A DNA stretch of 32,875 nt from an uncultured Spartobacteria bacterium. Lineage in GTDB: Bacteria; Verrucomicrobiota; Verrucomicrobiia; Chthoniobacterales; UBA6821. The position numbers and the translations under genes were made by a program. Positions 24,562-32,271 of this stretch are shown here, in pieces; position 1 is the first letter of the stretch; each line of letters starts with the position of its first letter. Under the pieces are notes generated by a model. The model worked only from the letters and a program-made list of their open reading frames with translations, had not been told where the DNA came from and did not search any database. The stretch lies in the NCBI GenBank assembly GCA_903913785.1, contig CAIWMF010000166.1:1-32875 (forward strand), in the 5' to 3' direction.

Positions 24562-25248
24562 ATGCAGAATCATCCCTCACAACAGCCTCCTAGAGGATCT
24601 CATTTTCAACGCACAGGAATTCTTTTTGTGATTTCTGCCCCTTCAGGAGCAGGCAAAACAACCCTTTGTACAGCATTGCGTCAAAAACCAGACTTTATTT
24701 ATTCTGTTTCCTGCACGACTCGATTAGCGCGCCCTGGAGAGATTGAGGGTGAGGATTATTATTTTCTCTCTCAGCAAGCCTTTCAAAAAAAAATCACTGA
24801 AGGTGCTTTTCTTGAATATGCAAAAGTGCATGACCATTTTTATGGAACCCTCAAACAACCCGTCATTGAGCAATTGCAGCGTGGAATTGATGTTCTTATC
24901 GACATTGACACCCATGGTGCTGCGGCTATTCGCTCTAATCCTGATCCCATTATTCAACATGCATTGGCGGATGTTTTTATTATGCCTCCAGACCTTGAAG
25001 AGCTCCGTCGCCGTCTAGAGCGGCGTGGAACCGAGAATGCACGCGAAGTAGAACTTCGGCTTGCCAATGCTGCTCGTGAAATGGAATGTTGGCGAGATTA
25101 TCGCTACACGATTATTAGCGGATCGATGGAAGAGAATATTGAAAAATTTCGTGCAGTCATGCGTGCAGAACGCTATCAGAGTCGCAGATTTTCCTTGGTT
25201 CCAGAGGCTCCAAAAAACTCATCTCTCCCACGGGATAGCTCTGAGTAG
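24562..25248 (+). CDS. gmk: Guanylate kinase
   Basis: 228 residues. The P-loop is ISAPSGAGKTTLC (24-36), and GMP-binding elements follow (YSVSCTTRLARPGEIEGEDY, FLEYAKVHDHFYGTLKQPVI, LIDIDTHGAAAIRSN). The lid and C-terminal helices contain LRRRLERRGTENAREVELRL and YTIISGSMEENIEKFRAVM. The N-terminus extends about 18 residues before the usual start. It phosphorylates GMP to GDP in the cytoplasm. It lies 8 bp after yicC and 44 bp before the coaC gene. The rpoZ gene often found between gmk and coaBC is not here. Confidence 0.96.
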   Translation: MQNHPSQQPPRGSHFQRTGILFVISAPSGAGKTTLCTALRQKPDFIYSVSCTTRLARPGEIEGEDYYFLSQQAFQKKITEGAFLEYAKVHDHFYGTLKQPVIEQLQRGIDVLIDIDTHGAAAIRSNPDPIIQHALADVFIMPPDLEELRRRLERRGTENAREVELRLANAAREMECWRDYRYTIISGSMEENIEKFRAVMRAERYQSRRFSLVPEAPKNSSLPRDSSE

Positions 25249-25292
25249 ATTTCACCCTAAAAAATATTTTCTACTCACGGAATGTTACACGT

Positions 25293-25904
25293 ATGAACTC
25301 ACAAGCTCTTAGTTCATCTTCAGCAATAACAAGGATTCCGGCCACTTCCTCCACGCCTCATCACACTATTATCATTGGGGTTACCGGTTCTATTGCGGCT
25401 TATAAGGCTGCTGAACTCGTGAGCCAATTGCGGCAGCGCGGCCATCGAATCTTTGTTGTGATGACATCGGATTCCAAAAATTTCATCACCCCACTCACTC
25501 TGCAAACGCTCTCAGGCAACCCTCTTGTAGAAAATTTTTCAGATGAAATACCAGGCTCCTCCTGTGGGCATATTGCTCTTGCTGATAGAGCTGATTTACT
25601 ACTAATCGCTCCGGCAACAGCAAGTGCCATTGCGCGTCTTGCCTATGGTTTTTCGGATGATCCACTCAGTGCTATTGCCTTAGCAACACGTGCTCCCTTA
25701 CTCATCGCCCCAGCAATGAATGGCAAAATGTGGGAACATCCTGCAACATGCGAAAATGTCGAGCGATTACGTTCCCGTGGGGTTCAATTTATTGGCCCTA
25801 GCGTAGGTTTATTAGCCTGCGGCTATGAAGGCTCTGGAAGGCTTATAGAATCAAGTGCTATTATTGATTGTGCTGAAAAATTACTGACGCACAAAGTCAT
25901 TTGA
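25293..25904 (+). CDS. coaC: Phosphopantothenoylcysteine decarboxylase, CoaC domain only
   Basis: 203 residues, flavoprotein (HFCD) fold. Motifs: IIIGVTGSIAAYKAAELVSQ, CGHIALADRADLLLIAPATA containing the catalytic His, PAMNGKMWEHPA (the PxMNxxMW motif) and GLLACGYEGSGRLIE with the conserved Cys of the substrate clamp. In most bacteria CoaC is fused to the CoaB ligase (about 400 residues); here the protein ends after the decarboxylase, so CoaB must be a separate gene. It decarboxylates 4'-phosphopantothenoylcysteine to 4'-phosphopantetheine with FMN. Probably co-transcribed with yicC-gmk, 44 bp away. Confidence 0.92.
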   Translation: MNSQALSSSSAITRIPATSSTPHHTIIIGVTGSIAAYKAAELVSQLRQRGHRIFVVMTSDSKNFITPLTLQTLSGNPLVENFSDEIPGSSCGHIALADRADLLLIAPATASAIARLAYGFSDDPLSAIALATRAPLLIAPAMNGKMWEHPATCENVERLRSRGVQFIGPSVGLLACGYEGSGRLIESSAIIDCAEKLLTHKVI

Positions 25905-26063
25905 CTATACGTTTCCCTACAAGCGTGCGTGTTTCCATGGTATCGACTTGATCGAGGCATCAACAAAAATGCATTTTTTATAACAAGGGGCTTGCACTCA
26001 GGAGAGGATTTTATTCTTATGCTTTCACCTCCTCGCACCTGCGAAATGAAAGGGGTGAATTCA

Positions 26064-26336
26064 ATGCCTATTAAAAAGATAGCTCTCAAAGCAAAAGCGC
26101 CAGTAAAAGCAAAAGCGCCAGTAAAAGCAAAGCCCAAAGCTGTAGCAAAAACAAAAGCACCTGCAAAAGCGAAGCCAAAAGCTCTTGTCAAGCTCAAAGC
26201 ACCTGCAAAAGCGAAACCGAAAGCCACCGTCAAGCTCAAAGCTCCGGTGAAATCGAAAGCTGCAGCTAAGCCGAAAGCTCCTGTCAAAGCAAAAGCTCCC
26301 GCTAAAAAGAAAGTAGTTACTACAAAAAAGAAATAA
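26064..26336 (+). CDS. Histone H1-like Lys/Ala/Pro-rich DNA-binding protein
   Basis: 90 residues from ATG 26064, preceded by AAGGGGTGA as a good Shine-Dalgarno; the open frame extends further upstream but that part has another composition. Nearly the whole protein is made of KAKAPVKAKPKA-type repeats (Lys, Ala, Pro, some Val and Leu), with no acidic or aromatic residues. The DNA shows an 18-bp perfect tandem repeat at 26091-26126. Such tails resemble eukaryotic linker-histone C-termini and chlamydial Hc1/Hc2 proteins and bind DNA non-specifically. A strong terminator follows at 26376-26416. Confidence in the type is high; chromosome compaction is an inference. Confidence 0.85.
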   Translation: MPIKKIALKAKAPVKAKAPVKAKPKAVAKTKAPAKAKPKALVKLKAPAKAKPKATVKLKAPVKSKAAAKPKAPVKAKAPAKKKVVTTKKK

Positions 26337-26375
26337 AATTCTTTGATCTAGTACATCTTTGAAAAAAAGCCAAAG

Positions 26376-26416
26376 ATTGGGGGAAGCGTACAAAAACGCT
26401 TTCCCCAATTTTTTTT
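26376..26416 (+). terminator. Intrinsic terminator of the histone-like gene
   Basis: A 14-bp stem, ATTGGGGGAAGCGT (26376-26389) pairing with ACGCTTTCCCCAAT (26396-26409), contains one G-T wobble and has a 6-base loop ACAAAA. An 8-base T tract follows directly. It lies 40 bp past the stop of the histone-like gene. The T tract touches the start codon of the next gene. Confidence 0.93.
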
Positions 26417-27196
26417 ATGAATCATTCCTATCAAACACAACTTTACACTGCGCGCGAGGCTGCACTAGCTGCTGGCGAGCTGCTTTGCGAGCATGCTCTT
26501 CACCACCAACGAGAACTCATTGTTGATCACCGGGAAGCCCATGATATCAAGCTAGAGTTAGATCGACGTGCCCAAGAGTTGATTGAAAAAAAGGTAAAAA
26601 GTGTCTTCCCTGATTTTGCGATCTATGGTGAAGAATCAAGTAGTGGTGATCCAAATGCAGAGTATAGATGGGTGATTGATCCTATTGATGGCACGGTGAA
26701 TTTTTTTTATGGGATCCCTCATTTTGCGATTTCTATTGCCTTGCAACGTAACAAGGAAACTGTTGTCGGTGTTATTTATGATCCAATAAGGAAGGAGCTT
26801 TGGGAAGCAAGCAGAGGAGGTACTGTTCTTCTAAATAAGAATCCTATCGTTGTGAGCAAGCGCTCGCTATTAAGTGAAGCTGTTCTTTCTATTGGTATGT
26901 CTAAAAGCGCAACGACTATGGAAAAAACATTACCTCATTTTCTAGAACTTCTCCGCTCTGCCCATAAATGCCGGATGATGGGGAGTGCTACGCTTGATAT
27001 TGCCTACGTTGCTTGTGGTCGGCTCGATGCCTACATCGAAGGACAAATCAGTCTCTGGGATATTGCGGCAGGAGCACTCATGGTTGAAATGGCAGGAGGC
27101 ACTGTTGATCTCAAAGCACATGATGAGGATCCTGATAAATATTCCATTCTAGCTATAGGTTCGCTCACCAGAAAGGTATTGCAGTACACGGATTGA
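26417..27196 (+). CDS. suhB: Inositol monophosphatase family protein
   Basis: 259 residues with the three metal-binding motifs: GEESSSGD (Glu72), VIDPIDGTVNFFYGIPHFAI (Asp88, Asp91) and ISLWDIAAGALMVEMAGGTV (Asp at about 214). Such enzymes hydrolyse inositol or related sugar phosphates with Mg2+; the SuhB name is a family guess. ATG 26417 follows directly on the T tract of the terminator, so a leader containing a Shine-Dalgarno is impossible if transcription starts after the terminator. The gene is either read from a promoter inside the histone-like gene, or leaderless; no later ATG gives a full N-terminus. ispF follows 112 bp after the stop at its preferred start. Confidence 0.9.
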   Translation: MNHSYQTQLYTAREAALAAGELLCEHALHHQRELIVDHREAHDIKLELDRRAQELIEKKVKSVFPDFAIYGEESSSGDPNAEYRWVIDPIDGTVNFFYGIPHFAISIALQRNKETVVGVIYDPIRKELWEASRGGTVLLNKNPIVVSKRSLLSEAVLSIGMSKSATTMEKTLPHFLELLRSAHKCRMMGSATLDIAYVACGRLDAYIEGQISLWDIAAGALMVEMAGGTVDLKAHDEDPDKYSILAIGSLTRKVLQYTD

Positions 27197-27308
27197 TTTC
27201 TTGTGTCTACAATGCAGGCCCTATTTTTTTATGATGCAATCTGTAAAAAAATTATTTTCTCATTTTCTTCAAATGATCGGTTGCTCTTCAACAAAAGCAC
27301 TGCCGAGG

Positions 27309-27806
27309 ATGGTGACACGTACTGGTATTGGTTATGATATCCATCCTTTGGTTTTCGGTAGGCCTCTTGTTTTAGGGGGCATCAGGATTACTCATCCTCA
27401 AGGGAAAGGTCTCTTAGGCCATTCAGACGCAGATGTTCTCGCGCACGCAATTGCTGATGCCTTGCTTGGAGCTGCTGGCAAGGTGGACATTGGGGTCTAT
27501 TTTCCTAATACAGATGCTAGCATTCAAAATATTTCCAGCCTTTTGATTTTAGAAAAAGTATCCGAGATTATTGCTGCAGAAGGTGGAGTCATCATTAACA
27601 TCGATGCGACTCTTATTGCGGAGGAGCCTAAGATTGGACCGTATGTTGATTTAATGCGTTCATCTATAGCAGGGGCATTGAAGATTCCCGTTACGGCGGT
27701 TGGCCTTAAAGCCACTACTAACGAAGGGCTCGGAGCCATAGGGCGCGGCGAAGGAATTGCAGCCCTGGCTACGGCCTCCGTAGAGATGCAATATTTATGT
27801 CGATGA
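27309..27806 (+). CDS. ispF: 2-C-methyl-D-erythritol 2,4-cyclodiphosphate synthase
   Basis: 165 residues from ATG 27309. It starts with RTGIGYDIHPLV (Asp10, His12), followed by GHSDADVLAHAIADALLGAA (His46 as third zinc ligand) and VDIGVYFPNTDASI. The C-terminal part includes INIDATLIAEEPKIGPYVDL, KATTNEGLGAIGRGEGIAAL. It converts CDP-ME 2-phosphate to MEcPP, so the organism uses the MEP pathway for isoprenoids. The frame stays open upstream to 27201 (36 extra residues, not IspF-like), so the start is a judgement. The related cysS gene is 68 bp downstream; ispF-cysS adjacency is common. Confidence 0.94.
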   Translation: MVTRTGIGYDIHPLVFGRPLVLGGIRITHPQGKGLLGHSDADVLAHAIADALLGAAGKVDIGVYFPNTDASIQNISSLLILEKVSEIIAAEGGVIINIDATLIAEEPKIGPYVDLMRSSIAGALKIPVTAVGLKATTNEGLGAIGRGEGIAALATASVEMQYLCR

Positions 27807-27874
27807 AATGTTTCATACGACTCTTGAGAATAAGCTCGAACAAGTCTTAACCTTAACAACTTTTTTGCCTCTCC

Positions 27875-29284
27875 ATGTTTTATTTCTACAACACTCTCAC
27901 GCGTGAGCATGAACTTTTCACTCCAGGACCAATCATACGCATGTATACCTGTGGGCCTACGGTATATGATCATGCGCATATTGGGAATTTTCGTGCCTAT
28001 GTCTTTGAGGATCTCTTGCAACGTCATTTAGAAGCTCAGGGCAATAGAGTGGAACGAGTCATGAATTTAACTGACGTTGATGATAAAACCATTCGCGGCG
28101 CTCGTAGAGAAGGGATCTCCTTGGACAAATTCACAGCGCGCTACAAAGAAGCTTTTTTTCAGGATTCAGCAGCCCTGCGGCTTCGTCCTGCGTGTGCCAC
28201 CCCGGCCGCTACGGATCCAGAAAACATTACTGCGATGATTGCCATGATTCAGGTGCTCTTAGATCAAGGTAATGCCTACGTTGCAGAAGATCACTCTGTC
28301 TATTTTCGAATTGCTTCTTTTCCACGTTATGGAGCGCTTGCCCAGGTTGACCGGGATGCTCAGCGCTCGACGCTGCGGATGAAACATGATGAATATTCTA
28401 AAGAAGAGATTGCTGATTTTGCTCTTTGGAAAGCATGGGATGAGGAGGATGGAGATGTTGCTTGGCAAAGCCCATGGGGCAAAGGTCGTCCTGGCTGGCA
28501 TATTGAATGCAGTGCCATGGCAACACGTCTACTCGGTCCTCATATTGATATTCACTGTGGGGGGGTCGATAATATTTTTCCACATCACGAAGCAGAAATC
28601 GCTCAGTGCGAATGCGTGAGTGGCACACAATTTGTCAGTCTCTGGATGCATTGTGCGCACCTTATGGTTAATGGAATGAAAATGTCAAAGTCTGCAGGAA
28701 ATTTCTACACCGTGCGTGATTTGAGACAACAAGGATGGAGCGGTCGTGAAATTCGCTATGCCCTTTTAAGTGTTCACTATCGTATGCCACTGAATTTCAC
28801 GCTAGAGGGAATTGCCTCTGCGCGACAGGCTCTCCATCGCATTGATGAGTGGAGGACGCGCCTTGAGGAATACCTTGCGAACGTTCCCTCGCATACTTCT
28901 TTCAGCCTAGAAAAATGTGGGGCGGTGAATGTGAGGGATTTTTTTACCGCTCTCGATGATGATTTAAATATCTCTGCTGCGCTTGGAGTATTATTTGAGG
29001 TCATTCGTGAATCACATCGGTTGCTTGATCAAAACGCCCTTTTGCCTACAGAGGTACGAGCTCTTCTTGATTGGTGGTACAAGGTTGATAGCGTCCTAGC
29101 CATTGCTTCTGATTCTCTTGATGGGGATATTCCCGAGGAAGTTCAAAAGCTCGTTGCCTTACGACAGGAAGCACGGTTTTTGAAAAACTGGGATGAGAGC
29201 GATCGTCTTCGTGATACCATTGCAGGGCTTGGATGGAGTATTAAAGATAGTAAAAGTGAACAAAAGCTTGTACGCCAAGCATGA
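27875..29284 (+). CDS. cysS: Cysteinyl-tRNA synthetase
   Basis: 469 residues, class I aminoacyl-tRNA synthetase. Residues 21-46 contain IIRMYTCGPTVYDHAHIGNF with the zinc Cys26 and HIGN as the HIGH motif; WHIECSAMATRLLGPHIDIH and CGGVDNIFPHHEAEIAQCEC give the other zinc ligands. KMSKSAGNFYT is the KMSKS loop. The C-terminal helical region and ALRQEARFLKNWDESDRLRD follow the usual pattern. It charges tRNA-Cys in the cytoplasm. Length is typical. The next 220 bp to the exported protein gene hold a repeat fragment. Confidence 0.97.
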   Translation: MFYFYNTLTREHELFTPGPIIRMYTCGPTVYDHAHIGNFRAYVFEDLLQRHLEAQGNRVERVMNLTDVDDKTIRGARREGISLDKFTARYKEAFFQDSAALRLRPACATPAATDPENITAMIAMIQVLLDQGNAYVAEDHSVYFRIASFPRYGALAQVDRDAQRSTLRMKHDEYSKEEIADFALWKAWDEEDGDVAWQSPWGKGRPGWHIECSAMATRLLGPHIDIHCGGVDNIFPHHEAEIAQCECVSGTQFVSLWMHCAHLMVNGMKMSKSAGNFYTVRDLRQQGWSGREIRYALLSVHYRMPLNFTLEGIASARQALHRIDEWRTRLEEYLANVPSHTSFSLEKCGAVNVRDFFTALDDDLNISAALGVLFEVIRESHRLLDQNALLPTEVRALLDWWYKVDSVLAIASDSLDGDIPEEVQKLVALRQEARFLKNWDESDRLRDTIAGLGWSIKDSKSEQKLVRQA

Positions 29285-29403
29285 CAAACACTCAAAATAC
29301 TCCCATTATAATTCTACTCTTGAGGATTCGTTCCTCACTCAATAGAGTGTGCGGATATAACATACTGTTCTCAAATGAATGTTAGGAACTGTGACTGTAA
29401 TAA

Positions 29404-29447
29404 GCTCTTCAAGCCGTAATAGATTTAGTGTGAAATATTCGGGCTAG
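29404..29447 (+). repeat. Subtype B terminal fragment upstream of the exported Ser/Pro-rich gene
   Basis: GCTCTTCAAGCCGTAATAGA then TTTAGTGTGAAATATTCGGGCTAG matches the right end of subtype B (13049-13092) closely. It is an inverted copy of the end of the full element at 30227-30413, so the two flank the intervening gene as inverted repeats of about 37 bp. Confidence 0.88.
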
Positions 29448-29504
29448 CCTAACAATCCCTAAAATTCATTTGGGCAAACAAAGTTATCCCACACTCTTTA
29501 TTCT

Positions 29505-30248
29505 ATGCTTGACCGATCCTCTTCCAGTTGCCTTTCAAGATTGTTGCGATATTTTTTTCTCGGTTCTCTTTCCTTGGTTGTACTAGATATTGTTGATGCC
29601 CAAGAGACGACTGTGCCGCTAGCCACACCTCAACAACAAGAAGAAGTTCTCTCCCCATCTGCCTCTCCTCATGCTCAGGAGCCACTTGATCCATCGAAGA
29701 AGCCAGATCAAGCTAGCGATGAGGGATCATCGGTAAAAGATCATCTCGTGTCAGAAGCAGCTTCTCAATCTCCTTCAGAGGGCTCCTCAAACACCTCTTC
29801 TTCACTAATTCCTACAGATCCATCGATGATTCCTCCTCCAGCATCTGAGGTCAATGATGGAGTCAGCAATGTATCTGTTTCCACCTCTAGTGAGCTAGAG
29901 CCATTAACCAACTCGCCATCCGCGATGCCTTCGACTCAAAGTATTGAAAAAAAGAAACACGAAATAAAAATAAGGTACTACGCAGTGCGAACAGGCATGG
30001 AGAAAGAGGCTGATGTTTCCGCGTTAAAAGAAAAAGCTGATCACGCCACTACCGATGAAGAAAAACGTCAAGCACTACGGGCCTATTACAAATTACTCTT
30101 TGCAAAAATGAAAAAAATGGATCCCTCTATTGCCGATCGGTGTGATCTTATGGAGAAAGCTTATTTGCGGCACTTGGAACAAATAACTCTCCAACCCACA
30201 ATCCCTTTATTGCCAGAAACGGGATCTAACCCGAATATTTCACACTAA
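29505..30248 (+). CDS. Exported or anchored Ser/Pro-rich protein of unknown function
   Basis: 247 residues. The N-terminus has a hydrophobic signal or anchor (LLRYFFLGSLSLVVLDIVDA). Residues about 33-150 are low-complexity and probably disordered (Ser, Pro, Thr, Glu: SEAASQSPSEGSSNTSSSLI). Residues about 155-235 are charged and helical (EKKKHEIKIRYYAVRTGMEK, TTDEEKRQALRAYYKLLFAK, CDLMEKAYLRHLEQITLQ). The last residues SNPNISH and the TAA stop are read from a palindromic element, as in gmhB. It lies between cysS and prs with inverted element ends on both sides. I do not recognise the family; a cell-envelope location is inferred. Confidence 0.65.
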   Translation: MLDRSSSSCLSRLLRYFFLGSLSLVVLDIVDAQETTVPLATPQQQEEVLSPSASPHAQEPLDPSKKPDQASDEGSSVKDHLVSEAASQSPSEGSSNTSSSLIPTDPSMIPPPASEVNDGVSNVSVSTSSELEPLTNSPSAMPSTQSIEKKKHEIKIRYYAVRTGMEKEADVSALKEKADHATTDEEKRQALRAYYKLLFAKMKKMDPSIADRCDLMEKAYLRHLEQITLQPTIPLLPETGSNPNISH

Positions 30249-30413
30249 ATCTATTACGGCTTGTGGAAAGCTCTATTATTACTGCGTTGGTCTCGAATGG
30301 TGATTTGGGCGGTATGGACACATACAGCCCGGCATCACAATCCTTCACCCGCCTTGTACTAACAAGCTTTGCACAGCGCCTCATGACGATTCAGTATGAA
30401 ATATCCGGACTAA
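30227..30413 (-). repeat. Palindromic element, subtype B, full length
   Basis: About 187 bp, nearly identical to 12906-13093 but inverted. Ends: TAACCCGAATATTTCACAC and the complement of CTTAGTCCGGATATTTCATA. The hairpin GGGC-G-GTATG-GACA-CATAC-A-GCCC (30307-30330) lies at the midpoint. It terminates the upstream exported gene and makes up most of the 235-bp gap before prs. Confidence 0.92.
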
Positions 30414-30483
30414 GTAAAAAGGTCTATTAAGAGAGAGGGAAATAATCAATTTTTTATCATTAAGAGATAGTAGATCAATCATC

Positions 30484-31425
30484 ATGAAGCATAAATTACG
30501 TTTATTTAGCGGCTCTGCTCATCCTCAGCTTGCCTTAGAGATTGGCGCGTATTTGGGACAGGAACTCGCAGATGCCACTGTCACCTCGTTTCCAGATGGT
30601 GAAACATTCGTGAAAATTAATGACAACATTCGTGGCCAGGATGTTTTTATTGTTCAGCCAACGTGTCCTCCGACGAACCAAAATATCATGGAGCTGCTTA
30701 TCATGGTCGATGCAGCACGTCGCGCAAGTGCAGATCGCATTACAGCGGTCATTCCCTTTTTTGGCTATGCACGACAAGATCGCAAAGATCAGCCGCGCGT
30801 TCCAATTACTGCAAAATTAATTGCTAATATCCTTGTTGCTGCAGGTGTGCAGCGTGTCTTGACCATGGATCTTCATGCTCAACAGCTTCAAGGCTTTTTT
30901 GATATTCCAGTAGATCACCTGTATGCATTGCCTGTCATGGTCAAACATATTCGCTCCATGAAGCTTGAAAATCTTGTGGTTGTTTCTCCTGATGTTGGTG
31001 GTGTGAAGATGGCTTCTGCCTATGCAGAAGCATTGGGAGCTAGTCTTGCCATTGTGGTAAAACGCCGTCGTAGTGCAACAGAAGTCGACGCATCGCATGT
31101 GATTGGTGAGGTGGATGGAAAAAATGTTCTCATCATTGATGACCTTACAGAAACTGCAGGAACCATTACGAGCGCTGCCAAAATATTAAAAACTTTAGGG
31201 GTTTGTGATATTTATGCTGGTGTCTCGCACGCAGTACTGACAGATTTAGCAGTTGAACGAGTGAGGAGTTCAGAAATTAAGGAGCTCATCACTACTGATA
31301 GCGTTCCAGTCCGCCATGATATGGCAGACCGTGTGAGGGTGCTTTCCGTTGCCGAGCTTCTTGGCGAAGGAATTCGCCGTATTCATGAAGGCGAATCAGT
31401 TAGTTCTCTATTTAGGTTAAAATAA
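30484..31425 (+). CDS. prs: Ribose-phosphate pyrophosphokinase
   Basis: 313 residues, typical length. N-terminal LRLFSGSAHPQLALEIGAYL, ATVTSFPDGETFVKINDNIR; ATP-binding FFGYARQDRKDQPRVPITAK; DLHAQQLQGFFDIPVDHLYA with the metal-binding residues; PRPP loop VLIIDDLTETAGTITSAAKI. It makes PRPP from ribose 5-phosphate and ATP for nucleotide, His and Trp synthesis. rplY follows after 39 bp and pth after that. No clear Shine-Dalgarno before ATG 30484. Confidence 0.97.
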   Translation: MKHKLRLFSGSAHPQLALEIGAYLGQELADATVTSFPDGETFVKINDNIRGQDVFIVQPTCPPTNQNIMELLIMVDAARRASADRITAVIPFFGYARQDRKDQPRVPITAKLIANILVAAGVQRVLTMDLHAQQLQGFFDIPVDHLYALPVMVKHIRSMKLENLVVVSPDVGGVKMASAYAEALGASLAIVVKRRRSATEVDASHVIGEVDGKNVLIIDDLTETAGTITSAAKILKTLGVCDIYAGVSHAVLTDLAVERVRSSEIKELITTDSVPVRHDMADRVRVLSVAELLGEGIRRIHEGESVSSLFRLK

Positions 31426-31464
31426 CCACATCATTGTAACTTCCCACCTTGACACATTAATCTT

Positions 31465-32127
31465 ATGGCAAAACAGGTAAAACTCTCGGCACATCCTCGT
31501 ATACACGTTGGACGTAACTGCGTCAAACAACTCCGTTCTCGTGGAGCTGTTCCAGCTAACATTTATGGCCCTAAAAATGAGCCAGCAAATATTGAAATTA
31601 GCGCTAAGGATATTAAGCGTCTCCTAGCACACGCATCAGGTGAAAATATCCTTGTGGAACTTGAAATCAGTGAAGAAAAAGGCACCAAAACCCATCTCTC
31701 GCTCATTCAAGAAGTCCAACATCATCCTGTTCGTGGTGATATTCTCCATGTCGATTTTCTCGAGGTTTCCATGAACGAGCTACTTCACACAGAAGTGCCT
31801 CTGGAATCTTTTGGAGACGCGGATGGTGTTAAGAATTATGGCGGATTGCTCGAGCAGCTAATACGACACATTTCTATTGAATGCTTGCCTAAAAATCTTC
31901 CCGAATCCATTCGTGTGGATATTTCCTCACTTGGGATTGGACACGCATTGCACGTTCGTGACTTAGTAATGCCAACAGGCGTCGTTGCTACAAGCGATCC
32001 GGATTTAACCGTTTTCCTTGTTGCAGAACCAAAAGTTGAAGATCCTTCTAAGTCTGATCAGCTTCAACAAGCTCCTGAAGTTATTAGAGAAAAGAAATCA
32101 GCAGTTGAGGGCGAAGGCAAGAAGTAA
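31465..32127 (+). CDS. rplY: 50S ribosomal protein L25 (CTC/TL5 long form)
   Basis: 220 residues. The N-terminal domain binds 5S rRNA (GRNCVKQLRSRGAVPANIYG, NILVELEISEEKG, EVQHHPVRGDILHVDFLEVS). The C-terminal TL5 domain follows (EVPLESFGDADGVKNYGGLL, IECLPKNLPESIRVDIS, LGIGHALHVRDLVMP). The long CTC form is found in many bacteria outside enterics. The prs-rplY-pth order is shared with several phyla and supports operon transcription; 39 bp separate it from prs and 144 bp from pth. Confidence 0.95.
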   Translation: MAKQVKLSAHPRIHVGRNCVKQLRSRGAVPANIYGPKNEPANIEISAKDIKRLLAHASGENILVELEISEEKGTKTHLSLIQEVQHHPVRGDILHVDFLEVSMNELLHTEVPLESFGDADGVKNYGGLLEQLIRHISIECLPKNLPESIRVDISSLGIGHALHVRDLVMPTGVVATSDPDLTVFLVAEPKVEDPSKSDQLQQAPEVIREKKSAVEGEGKK

Positions 32128-32271
32128 GATTTGTCTTTAATGCTTTTAGTGACAAGTTGCAAACAGCAGTAAAACCATGGGTAAAAATCCCAATAATGCT
32201 GCAATAAAGATGCGACTAATATGCGGCTAAGGTATAACAAAGATAAAAAATTCTTTTACTAACTTTTCCTG

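Noticed and set aside
27799-27818. Palindrome ATGAAATGTTTCAT after ispF
   Set aside because: Short AT-rich palindrome with a 2-base loop; no support as a terminator or operator.
29321-29336. Hairpin TGAGGA-TTCGT-TCCTCA downstream of cysS as a terminator
   Set aside because: The stem is only 6 bp and no T tract follows.
32212-32232. AATATGCGGCTAAGG before pth resembles an element tip
   Set aside because: One base is missing in the conserved GGG and the match is about 14 bases; too weak to call.
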